Shown piece by piece: positions 15,834 to 24,135 of a DNA stretch of 64,000 bases. The stretch comes from a virus: positions 1 through 64,000 of IMG/VR virus record IMGVR_UViG_3300007539_000009; one strand, given 5' to 3'. A model generated the notes under the pieces. It had not been told where the DNA came from and made no database searches. It saw only the letters and a list, made by a program, of their open reading frames with translations. The position numbers were made by a program, and so were the translations under genes. Each line of letters starts with the position of its first letter. The first letter of the stretch is position 1.

Positions 15834-16850
15834 ATGTCTAACAACGATCTCTTCGACGACTCTGAGCCCACTGGTTCCGGCATTGCCGGCCTGAACGTCG
15901 TCCGCCAGCAAGGGCTGGGCGGCATGGCAGGTGAACTGCCGTTCACTGCACTGTGGAAGTCCGCGCCTGGGTTCCCCTTCTACATGAAGGCGGACACCAG
16001 CAAGAAGCTCATCTTCTTGACGGAGCCCGTGGTGAAGCTCGGCTACCCAATCATCGTCAAGTACAACAGCGGCAAGAACGGCCAGTTCGCTGACACCATC
16101 GAAGTCGTGAGCGGTGCTTACGACAACGCGGAAGCGGTGAAGAAAGGCAACGACCCGTTCACCGTGGCTTTCTGTGACCGCGACCCGTCGGCGTACATGT
16201 TCGCTGTCGTGTTCGACCGCACCCCGTGGGAGCACAAGGACAAGCCGGGGGTCCTAATCCCTGGTTCGGTCCGCCTCTGGGTGACCAACAACGCGAAGGT
16301 GCAGAACCAGCTGGACCAGATCGCCAAGTACCAGCTGGGTGGCAAGTTCACCGGGGCCGCGTTCAACGTCTCGCGCAGTGCGGAGCGGAACTCGGCACGC
16401 GTCGGTGACAGTTACACGTTCCTCGGCAAGCACTTCCCCATGGATCAAGTGCGGAAGAGCATGGGCGGCCAGATGTGCAGCATCTTCGACAAGTTCGACA
16501 TGGGGACGCGCCTTGCGTACCCCGGCGACGAGCTGGCTACCAAGATGGTGCTGCACCACAAGCGCATGAAGGACAAGCAGCCGAACATCGAGGCGTACTC
16601 GTACAACGCCGATGGGGTGCAAGCAGTCCAGAATGGGACGTGGAAGTCCATGGCAAGCTCCGACGACATGTCTGAGCTGGATGACGTGCTCAGCGGTGGG
16701 GGTGTCACCACGACCACGACGACTGATGGGGGCGGCCTCGATTTCCTCGATGATCTCGACGAAGGCACGCCCGAGCCGGAGGCTGATGACAAGCCGACGG
16801 TTGAGCCGGAGGAGGACAACCCCTTCGGTGATGACGAAGACGCCAAGTGA
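15834..16850 (+). CDS. Single-stranded DNA-binding-protein-like, 338 aa
   Basis: Placed between primase and DNA polymerase, with a beta-rich N-terminal 220 residues containing many aromatic and basic residues (FPFYMKADTSKK, YPIIVKYNSGKNGQF). An acidic disordered tail follows, ending in EEDNPFGDDEDAK. This is the design of phage SSBs such as T4 gp32 and T7 gp2.5, where the acidic tail recruits polymerase and helicase. I cannot align it to a specific OB fold by eye. The TTTTTTDGGG stretch marks the flexible linker. Confidence 0.6.
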   Translation: MSNNDLFDDSEPTGSGIAGLNVVRQQGLGGMAGELPFTALWKSAPGFPFYMKADTSKKLIFLTEPVVKLGYPIIVKYNSGKNGQFADTIEVVSGAYDNAEAVKKGNDPFTVAFCDRDPSAYMFAVVFDRTPWEHKDKPGVLIPGSVRLWVTNNAKVQNQLDQIAKYQLGGKFTGAAFNVSRSAERNSARVGDSYTFLGKHFPMDQVRKSMGGQMCSIFDKFDMGTRLAYPGDELATKMVLHHKRMKDKQPNIEAYSYNADGVQAVQNGTWKSMASSDDMSELDDVLSGGGVTTTTTTDGGGLDFLDDLDEGTPEPEADDKPTVEPEEDNPFGDDEDAK

Positions 16851-16869
16851 CGTCTAGACGTTGATTCAG

Positions 16870-16900
16870 GCCCGCAGTCTCTCCGGAGGGGACTGCGGGC
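16870..16900 (+). terminator. GC-rich hairpin between SSB and polymerase genes (attenuator?)
   Basis: A perfect 10-bp stem GCCCGCAGTC / GACTGCGGGC encloses an 11-nt loop with CTCC/GGAG complementarity. No T run follows. The polymerase ATG (16921) lies 20 nt downstream. It may attenuate transcription, or set the SSB-to-polymerase ratio by shielding mRNA ends. Confidence 0.45.
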
Positions 16901-16920
16901 TGCTGACATTCGGAGTAGGT

Positions 16921-19527
16921 ATGGTCGCGATCAAGTACGCGTCGATCCCGGAGCTTCGTGCCCTCATAGCGAAGCACAAGCTGTTCGGGTACGACTTTGA
17001 AGCCGAGTCGACAACAGGACGACCGCAGGACGCCAAAGACGCGTGGACAGCACGCGCAACGCTGATATCGATCTCATGTGACGACAAGGTCGGGGTGTTC
17101 ACGCTCACCGACGAAGTCATCGCATTCATCCGCGAGATCTGCGGCAACCCCGACTACTCCGTAGTCATCCAGAACGCGCGGTACGACTGCATTCTGGGCC
17201 ACTCAAACGGCATCCTTCCGTTCGACCAGTTCCGGGCAAAGATCATCGACACGATGGTCTTGTTCTGGCTGATCAACGAGGAGCAGCCGCTTGGTCAAAA
17301 GGATCTCGAGGTTCGCTACCTGCGGGTGCGGGACAAGCGCTCCTACGAAGACGTCACGCGTGATAGCCCGACCCATCGGCGCATCCGCTACCTGAACAAT
17401 CTCATCCGCACGCACCAGACCAACCTGGAACGCTGGCGTGAGCCGATGAGTAAGCGATGGCGACCTTGGCCTACGTTCAATGACCCTGCGATGCCGTGGA
17501 CGCGTGTACGCCGGCAGCTGATACAGGATCAAGGCTGGACCAAGGAAGAGGCCAAAAAGGGTGAGCCGTCTAAGTGGCTCAAAGCCCAGCGCGAAGAGAT
17601 CTTCGCAGACAAGCACTGCGACCGGTACGAGAAGTTTGTTCAGCGCGGTGTTCGCAAGGCTGAGGCTGAGCTGATCAAGCTGCACGTTAAAGCGGAGAAA
17701 GAGTTCCGCGAGTACGCAGCACTTGATGCCAAGCGACTGCTGCCGCTGTACCGCATTGCGCATCGCAAGCTGACGCGAGCCAACCTGTGGCACTGGGTGC
17801 AGGTTGAACTCGAAGTGCTGCGCATCTGCATCGAGATGGAAGTCACCGGCATGCCGGTGGATCTTGATCGACTGCAGAAGAAGAGCGATGTGATCAACCC
17901 TCTTGTTGAGGAGTTTCTCGGCGAGCTTCACAACATTGCTCGACGAGAGTTCAACCCCAACAGCCCGAAGCAGTTGTGCGAAGTCCTGTTCAGCGACATG
18001 GGGCTGACCCCTCCGCGCTACCGACGCGTGTTCGACGCGAACACGAAAGAGACGATGTGGCTGCCAAACCTCAACAAGTTCGGACAAGACTACATTAAGC
18101 GGCACGGTCCGTTCGATGTGACGAACGTACCTACCGCTGTTCGCAGAGAAGGCATATCCTGCAATTCGACAACGCTAGAGATGCTTGACCACCGGATTGG
18201 TCAGATGATTCTGAACTTCCGGTCGGTCGACAAGCTGCGCAGCACCTATGTCGACAAGATTCCTCCGGTGCTTGAACGGATGCCCGACGCGCGCATCCAC
18301 GCCACGTTCAAGCCGACAGGTACCAAGACCGGGCGCCTAAGCTCATCAGGACCGAACCTCCAAAACATCCCTGCTCGGGGCAAGAGCGCAGCCTACGACG
18401 ACCGCATCCGATTCATGGGTGTGCAGCTGCGCGAAGTGTTCCGAGCACCTGACCCTGACGAGGAGTACGAAGAAGGCTACGACCTGATCATCTGCGACCA
18501 GAGCCAGATCGAGCTGCGGATGATGTCGCACGTCACGGGCGACAAGTCACTGAGTGAGATCTACACCCGCAAGGTGGTGATCGACGATGTCGTTTACTAC
18601 ATCGGCGACGTTCACCAGAAGACGGCAACGTCTCTCGGCATCCCCCGCAAGAACGCCAAAGGCGTCAACTTCGGGTTCAACTACGGGATGGGTCCGGAGA
18701 AATTCGCGCGTCAGAACATGCTGCTGAAGCCGGACACTAACGAATACGACATTCCGCGAGCAGCTGAGTGGCGTGACGGCTTCTTCACCGAGTACGCCAG
18801 TATCCCTGCGTTCATGGACAAGCTCGAGCAGCAGTTCATGCACGGGATCACTGAGTACGAGATGATCTCCGGCCGTAGACGGCACTTCACCGACGACCGG
18901 GTGGCGAAGGGTAAGATCCTGAACGCCATCATTCAGGGCAGCTCGGCTGATCTGCTGAAGGTCAACATGATGATCATCCGCAAGTACGTGCAGCCGAAGT
19001 TCCCCGGAATGAAGCTACTGTTCCAGGTGCACGACGAGCTGGGATACGTCTGCCCCAAGCGGTACAGCCGCGAGGCTGCCAAGCTCGTTAAGTACGTGAT
19101 GGAATATCCGTACTTCCCGTTTCAGGTCCCGATCCTCGCAGGCGCCAAGCTGTGCGAGACATGGTCGGATAAAGACCGAGACGTTGTGCCGGAGATCGGG
19201 CTGTACTACGCCCAGATCGACGGCAAGGAGGACCGTGTCTTCACTGAGAAGACTTGGGGAGAGATGGTCGAGCTGGACGAAGCTAAGCGACTCACGCAGA
19301 AGAGTGCGTGCGCCATGCTTCCGCCTGACGACATCAAGTGGTGTGAGACCATCGTCCCTGACCGTGGTCCGATCACCCGTACTACAGGAGATACCCGCAC
19401 CATCATCACACGCCAGGAGCGTCTTGCTGCCCGTCGAGCTGCAGAAGCAGAACTCGATGAGCTCATGAAGCCCACTACTCCGGAATCCGACTTTGAGGAC
19501 TTCGACGAGATGTTAGGTGACCTATGA
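16921..19527 (+). CDS. Family A DNA polymerase with 3'-5' exonuclease domain, 868 aa
   Basis: Main replicative polymerase. The proofreading domain has Exo I in YDFEAEST (D25, E27), Exo II around VVIQNARYDC, and Exo III YAALD. The polymerase domain has TGTKTGRLSSSGPNLQNIP, motif A DQSQIELRMMSHVTGD, the O helix RKNAKGVNFGFNYG, and motif C VHDELGY, with the active-site Asp in motifs A and C. There is a basic insertion of roughly 100 residues between Exo II and Exo III (about 160-265). The acidic tail (DFEDFDEMLGDL) could contact other replisome parts. ATG 16921 has GGAGTAGGT directly upstream; a longer frame from 16861 runs through the hairpin. Confidence 0.92.
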   Translation: MVAIKYASIPELRALIAKHKLFGYDFEAESTTGRPQDAKDAWTARATLISISCDDKVGVFTLTDEVIAFIREICGNPDYSVVIQNARYDCILGHSNGILPFDQFRAKIIDTMVLFWLINEEQPLGQKDLEVRYLRVRDKRSYEDVTRDSPTHRRIRYLNNLIRTHQTNLERWREPMSKRWRPWPTFNDPAMPWTRVRRQLIQDQGWTKEEAKKGEPSKWLKAQREEIFADKHCDRYEKFVQRGVRKAEAELIKLHVKAEKEFREYAALDAKRLLPLYRIAHRKLTRANLWHWVQVELEVLRICIEMEVTGMPVDLDRLQKKSDVINPLVEEFLGELHNIARREFNPNSPKQLCEVLFSDMGLTPPRYRRVFDANTKETMWLPNLNKFGQDYIKRHGPFDVTNVPTAVRREGISCNSTTLEMLDHRIGQMILNFRSVDKLRSTYVDKIPPVLERMPDARIHATFKPTGTKTGRLSSSGPNLQNIPARGKSAAYDDRIRFMGVQLREVFRAPDPDEEYEEGYDLIICDQSQIELRMMSHVTGDKSLSEIYTRKVVIDDVVYYIGDVHQKTATSLGIPRKNAKGVNFGFNYGMGPEKFARQNMLLKPDTNEYDIPRAAEWRDGFFTEYASIPAFMDKLEQQFMHGITEYEMISGRRRHFTDDRVAKGKILNAIIQGSSADLLKVNMMIIRKYVQPKFPGMKLLFQVHDELGYVCPKRYSREAAKLVKYVMEYPYFPFQVPILAGAKLCETWSDKDRDVVPEIGLYYAQIDGKEDRVFTEKTWGEMVELDEAKRLTQKSACAMLPPDDIKWCETIVPDRGPITRTTGDTRTIITRQERLAARRAAEAELDELMKPTTPESDFEDFDEMLGDL

Positions 19528-20003
19528 ACGACAACCCTTTCTTTTCTTCTAGACCTCCTACCTGTCCCAACAACCCACATGTAATCAACGCGCTGCTGCT
19601 GAAGTTCACGATCCGCCGCGCACTGCAGGAACGCCTTGCAGTGTCGTACCAAGGCCGAGTGGTCGTGCAGTATGTGGCAGAAGAAACAGGTTCGTACCTT
19701 TCTGTGTACTTACCTGCTGAGCCGTCGCTGACTGCGACGTTCCCGGACACGTCGTACGGACAGGCCACAGACCGGTTCATCGACACGTTCATCAACTCGT
19801 TAGACCCGCATCTCGAAGATGTGGGTTTTCACGAAGACAACAGCGACTCGTCGCCCGCTGTTCGTTGGGGATTCCTGAGGCAGTCTCTGCCTATGGCAAT
19901 TCTGTTTAGCGACGACCAAACCTCACTAGCAAACCGAATCAAGCAAATCATCCAAGATGAAGAGACTCACCGAACAACAGACCGAGGCGGTCAACCACGA
20001 TGA
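19524..20003 (+). CDS. Hypothetical protein, 159 aa
   Basis: ATGA overlap with the polymerase gene. The protein is unrecognised. It has a beta-rich middle (VVVQYVAEETGSYLSVYLP) and a polar C-terminus. It overlaps the next gene (helicase) by 47 nt, more than usual in this genome, so either its C-terminus or the helicase start may be misplaced. No catalytic motif is seen. Confidence 0.6.
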   Translation: MNDNPFFSSRPPTCPNNPHVINALLLKFTIRRALQERLAVSYQGRVVVQYVAEETGSYLSVYLPAEPSLTATFPDTSYGQATDRFIDTFINSLDPHLEDVGFHEDNSDSSPAVRWGFLRQSLPMAILFSDDQTSLANRIKQIIQDEETHRTTDRGGQPR

Positions 20004-22899
20004 CGGGAACGTTGCCGTTGTTTCCGTACCCGGATCCGGCAAGACAACTGTACTAGTCGAGAGAGCTCGACGACTTGCACGCGAGAACAAAGGAGCCCTG
20101 CTGGTTCTGACGTTCTCTCGTGCAGCGGCCGATGAGATGAACAACCGTCTCGGAGGCCAGGCTATGCCGGCTGATTCGTTCATCGGCACCTTCCACAGCT
20201 GGTCGCTCCAGATGCTAAAGAAGCTGGACGTCTACCCGTACCTCGACCGGTCAGCGATTCTCGATGCTCGAGAAGACTGGCGCCGCATCATGTGGGCGGA
20301 CAAGGCTGTCAAGTATGTCAACGACGGTCTGGACGAGCGAGCCAAAGCCGATGTCGTAGCAGACGAAGTGCTCAGCACAGTCACTCGACTGAAGCTCAAC
20401 GGTGTGCATCCCACGAAGTGGGAGGAGCTGATCGAGCAGCAGCCGACTGACGGCCTCGCATCACTGATGATCGCGGCTGTTCAGTACGAGCAGATGAAGC
20501 GAGAGGCTGGCCGAGTCACGTTCGAGGACATGCTGGTCGACGTCTTGCATGAGCTAAGCTCGCGCCCGACTCTCGCCCGTAGACTCCAGGAGCACTACCG
20601 AGAGGTTTTGGTCGATGAGTTTCAGGACGTAGATCCGTGCCAAGCGCAGATCCTTCAGCTGATCACGGACAACAACCTGTTCGCGGTCGGTGACGAGGAC
20701 CAGTGCCACCTGGCCGGGGACATGATTGAGGTGCACGTTCAGGAGAACCGCGAGCTGGCTATGCCTGTGGAGAGCATCCGGCCCGGCATGCTGGTCACGA
20801 CGCTCAAGCCAACGCACGATCGCCATTCTGACCTGAGCACGGCCGAGGCCGTGATAAACTCAGGCAAGGTCATTGGTGGGCTGCGTAAGTCGGTCGGGGC
20901 CATCACGAACGCATCGGAGAACCTCTACTCCGGTCTGATCCTGACTTTGGTCAGTAAGGCAGTGCGCCCAAACACCAGATACCTACAGCTGACGCCTAAC
21001 CATAGGCTTCCGCTACAGCTTGGTGGTGCCAGCCGTGACTTCGTGTACGCAGTTGCGGTAGTCCGCACAGCAGGGCGTTATCAGGTTGAGCTGCTCAAGC
21101 TCGCCTTTGGTGACATAAACCGCAGACATGTTTCGTCTAACTGGATTCGTATCTGGAAGGATGTTCGCGACAACAAGTCCGTAGCGTGGCTAGTGTGTGG
21201 CGACCCCAGCCAAGCCACCGTATTAGGCTTTGCCAAGCACCTGCAGGAGAAGTACCCCGATGAACTTGATTTCCATCCGGAACTTGCTCGCACCCTGGCG
21301 GACCCAACGACACACAATGTCTTCGCAGCGCGACAAGATAAGGCAGCAGACATTCTGCTGTTCGAGGAGCGGTTGAAGAGTGCTCCGCTGATCAGCCGAC
21401 ATCAGCTGGGCGACACCATCGTAGATGAGGGCATCACCGAGGAGACGGTGCTCAAGAAACTCGTGCTGCCCGGTCGGGCAATCCAGATTGTGGATTGTCT
21501 AGTTCAGCCGGTAACGAGCTCGCAGCTGGTCTCTTACTACGGGATACGCAGCGGTCCGCTGTGGCTGAGCGTCAGTCGTGCTCGCGATGTGCCGGTGTAT
21601 AGCTTGGAGCTTGACGACAAGTACTACACCACCTGTAACGGTGTTGTTCTCCACAACTCGATCTACCAGTTCCGCCACTGTGATCCGAAGTTCTTGCTCG
21701 ACTTCGAGTCGCACTTCGGCCCGTATCGTCGCATCACAGTAGATCAGAACTTCCGTTCTGTGCCTGCTGTTATCGGCCGGGCTAACAGCCTGATCGAGCA
21801 GAACGATCAACGTCACGACAAGAGGATTCAAGCTACACGAGCTGAGGGTGGTGAGGTTCAGTGCGTGCAGACAGCAAAGCAGCGAGACGTGCTGCTTGCG
21901 TCCGTAAACTACGCAACCAAGAACCTCGGCTACCAATACCGCGACATCGCGGTGCTGTACCGGACGAATGCCGAGTCTGCGCTTGCAGAGGAGGCGTTCG
22001 CCGGTGGTGGGATTCCGTTCTACAACGCCGTCAACCGGGAGGGCTTCTTCGGCTTGCGGGCCGTATCGCCACTGATTGACTATCTGTCGCTCGCCGTCAA
22101 CCTCAAGGACCTTGGCGCGCTCACCCGAATCGTCAACCGCCCTACGCGGTTCATCAAAGGTGAGCATGTTCGCAGCGCGATTCGAGACCACGACAGTCTC
22201 GATCCTGATGCGCTTGAGGTACTCGACTCTGTGTTCGAGCTCACTCGAGGCAGCAACATCAGGAAGAACATCCGTGCTCTGCAGGATGTGCTTCATCGCC
22301 TTTCCAGGGAGAACACCACAGGTGCCTCACCGAGCCAGCTGCTTGCTCTAGTCTTGGCCGAGATGCCCTACGAAGCCTGGTTGATCGAGCAATACAAGAA
22401 GAAAGCGATCACTATCGCAGACGATGACGCGTTACGAGCAGTACGCGTCCTCGAAGAGAAGGTGCTCCCGGAATACACCGCAACGCGAGGATTCCTGGAT
22501 CACGTTGCACGCACCAAAGCTGAGCTGTTACGTCGCAACGAGTCGACGGACGCTGTGCAGCTCATGACGATCCACCGTTCCAAGGGTCGCGAATGGCCGA
22601 TGGTCATCGTGATGAACGCGAACGAGGGGATGCTGCCTCACGAGAACTCTGAGGTGGATGAAGAGCGACGGCTAATGTACGTGGCCATCACTCGTGCGCA
22701 GAACTACTTGATCGTAACAGCCGAAGGCGGCATTCCGCCCTCTCCGTTTCTGAAGGAGATGGGATACACCTTCAGCTCGAACGTTCGTCTAAACGAGATC
22801 ACTGAAAAACAAGAGACAACCGAAGATGAGACGACTGTACCGGATGACTTTTCACTTGGCGGCAACGTCCTCGTTCAAGGCCAGAAGGCTGGACAATAA
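19957..22899 (+). CDS. UvrD/Rep-family SF1 helicase interrupted by an intein, 980 aa precursor
   Basis: 3'-5' DNA helicase for repair, recombination or fork restart. Extein motifs: Q motif LTEQQTEAV, Walker A VPGSGKTT (24-31), motif Ia FSRAAADEM, motif II VDEFQDVD, motif III GDEDQ then SIYQFR, motif IV NFRSV, motif V LMTIHRSKGREW, and motif VI YVAITRAQ. An in-frame 318-aa intein sits between Gln249 and Ser568. After splicing the helicase is about 662 aa, the normal size for UvrD/PcrA/Rep. The C-terminal tail is polar. The gene starts inside the preceding one; ATG 19957 is directly followed by the Q motif, which supports it. Confidence 0.93.
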   Translation: MKRLTEQQTEAVNHDDGNVAVVSVPGSGKTTVLVERARRLARENKGALLVLTFSRAAADEMNNRLGGQAMPADSFIGTFHSWSLQMLKKLDVYPYLDRSAILDAREDWRRIMWADKAVKYVNDGLDERAKADVVADEVLSTVTRLKLNGVHPTKWEELIEQQPTDGLASLMIAAVQYEQMKREAGRVTFEDMLVDVLHELSSRPTLARRLQEHYREVLVDEFQDVDPCQAQILQLITDNNLFAVGDEDQCHLAGDMIEVHVQENRELAMPVESIRPGMLVTTLKPTHDRHSDLSTAEAVINSGKVIGGLRKSVGAITNASENLYSGLILTLVSKAVRPNTRYLQLTPNHRLPLQLGGASRDFVYAVAVVRTAGRYQVELLKLAFGDINRRHVSSNWIRIWKDVRDNKSVAWLVCGDPSQATVLGFAKHLQEKYPDELDFHPELARTLADPTTHNVFAARQDKAADILLFEERLKSAPLISRHQLGDTIVDEGITEETVLKKLVLPGRAIQIVDCLVQPVTSSQLVSYYGIRSGPLWLSVSRARDVPVYSLELDDKYYTTCNGVVLHNSIYQFRHCDPKFLLDFESHFGPYRRITVDQNFRSVPAVIGRANSLIEQNDQRHDKRIQATRAEGGEVQCVQTAKQRDVLLASVNYATKNLGYQYRDIAVLYRTNAESALAEEAFAGGGIPFYNAVNREGFFGLRAVSPLIDYLSLAVNLKDLGALTRIVNRPTRFIKGEHVRSAIRDHDSLDPDALEVLDSVFELTRGSNIRKNIRALQDVLHRLSRENTTGASPSQLLALVLAEMPYEAWLIEQYKKKAITIADDDALRAVRVLEEKVLPEYTATRGFLDHVARTKAELLRRNESTDAVQLMTIHRSKGREWPMVIVMNANEGMLPHENSEVDEERRLMYVAITRAQNYLIVTAEGGIPPSPFLKEMGYTFSSNVRLNEITEKQETTEDETTVPDDFSLGGNVLVQGQKAGQ
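20704..21657 (+). mobile_element. Intein in helicase motif III, 318 aa
   Basis: Begins with Cys250 (CHLAGDMIEV, block A) directly after GDEDQ. Block B is LTPNHRLPL with the TxxH signature. Block F is DVPVYSLELDDKYYTTCNG and block G ends VVLHN before Ser568, the +1 nucleophile. All residues needed for protein splicing (N-terminal Cys, TxxH, penultimate His, terminal Asn, +1 Ser) are present, so it should splice. The middle region is large enough for an endonuclease, but no LAGLIDADG motif is visible. It may hold a degenerate or different endonuclease. Confidence 0.92.
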
Positions 22900-23821
22900 T
22901 ACGACCCGCTTACCGCTGACGTGGTTGGAGCACCAAACGAGGAAGAGGGGGATACGGATCCCGCTATCTCCGAACGTGACCGGAAGGGACGCGCTGAACT
23001 ACCGGAATGATGCGCGACCGACACGCCGGGTAGACGCTCTGCCCAACATGCTGCCGCTGTGGGTGGACCTGGTGACTACCTCAGCCACGGCCACCAACGA
23101 CGTGAAAGTGTGGCGGCTGCCGTTTGTGCAGAGCACTGTGCTGGCCGGCACGATGCGCGAGCTCCGAGATAACGCACACGCCAAAGGAGCGTTCGAGATG
23201 GCTCCGCGCTATTCAGTGAACCTGAACCGCATCGCAGGTGTCTACGGCGTGGTCACGGACTTCTCGTGGCGAACACAGAACGTGGGTCGTGCCTACGTTT
23301 ACAAGCGTCTGCAAGACACGACGCCTGTGGTGCTGGCTGAGACCTCTCGCGGTGTGATGCTGGACTGTACTAAGGTGGACGCCGACCAGCTTCGGTTTGT
23401 CGTGCACCGTCCGCAGAAGCATCGTGGTCGAGCCGCCCCGTTGCCCGACGAGCGCACTCCGTACGCAACCTCCGGCGTCGGACTCTTCATGGATGCGTAC
23501 TACGACATGATGATGCACAACGACTTAGGGATGCTGATTCAGCTCTGCGCAGAGAACGGCGACCACTACGAGTCGCTGGTTAGCGGGCAGGATGCGGAGC
23601 GGACGCCTCCTGGGCACATGGGCTGGTGCCACAAGACGCTGACGTACGATCAGATGCAGGCGCAGTACCTGACAGGCAGCTTCCGCATGCCGGCACCTGC
23701 GTCAATGATTGAGTACGTAAACCAACAAGTCCGTATGGCACCGCAACTGCACGTGGTGATTCGCGACAGGATGACGCCGTTGGTGCCGTTGCGGCGTGAG
23801 AAGGTGACGGCTGAGGCATGA
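22826..23821 (+). CDS. Hypothetical protein, up to 331 aa
   Basis: Unrecognised basic protein. The listed start (ATG 22826) lies 74 nt inside the helicase gene; the true start may be later, for example TTG 22924, because the first 30 residues look like a shadow of the helicase tail. The body contains a beta-rich segment (PRYSVNLNRIAGVYGVVTDF), a basic RPQKHRGRAA patch and HMGWCHKTLTYDQMQAQY. No enzyme motif is recognised. It ends in ATGA overlap with the next gene, so it is part of the helicase operon. Confidence 0.6.
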   Translation: MRRLYRMTFHLAATSSFKARRLDNNTTRLPLTWLEHQTRKRGIRIPLSPNVTGRDALNYRNDARPTRRVDALPNMLPLWVDLVTTSATATNDVKVWRLPFVQSTVLAGTMRELRDNAHAKGAFEMAPRYSVNLNRIAGVYGVVTDFSWRTQNVGRAYVYKRLQDTTPVVLAETSRGVMLDCTKVDADQLRFVVHRPQKHRGRAAPLPDERTPYATSGVGLFMDAYYDMMMHNDLGMLIQLCAENGDHYESLVSGQDAERTPPGHMGWCHKTLTYDQMQAQYLTGSFRMPAPASMIEYVNQQVRMAPQLHVVIRDRMTPLVPLRREKVTAEA

Positions 23822-24135
23822 GCGAAGAGCACGAATCGCCCTATGACGGATTCGCATTCCCTTCGGAATGGATGAAGCAGGGGCGGCAGTGCTACCAGCT
23901 CGAGCTACAGACCGAGGGCTCCGAACCAAGAGTCCTCGGTCTGGTCGTGGCTGATAGCCTCGAAGAGGTTCAGGCGAAAGCCTTGGAACTCTGGGGTGAC
24001 GAAATCCAGGCAAGCGCCAGGCAAGGCGCAACAACGCTAGACATCCGACGTTACCCGCAAGACTGCGACGGGCCTCCGCCGCTCAATGACGATGACACCC
24101 CAAGCAAACCGCAACTCTTCGACTCCCTCTGGTGA
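23818..24135 (+). CDS. Hypothetical protein, 105 aa
   Basis: Small acidic protein of mixed alpha/beta pattern (CYQLELQTEG, then VLGLVVADSLEEVQAKALELW), resembling compact two-layer domains that many phages encode, but not assignable. It starts by ATGA overlap. The final 17 codons overlap the start of the SF2 helicase. Confidence 0.55.
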   Translation: MSEEHESPYDGFAFPSEWMKQGRQCYQLELQTEGSEPRVLGLVVADSLEEVQAKALELWGDEIQASARQGATTLDIRRYPQDCDGPPPLNDDDTPSKPQLFDSLW

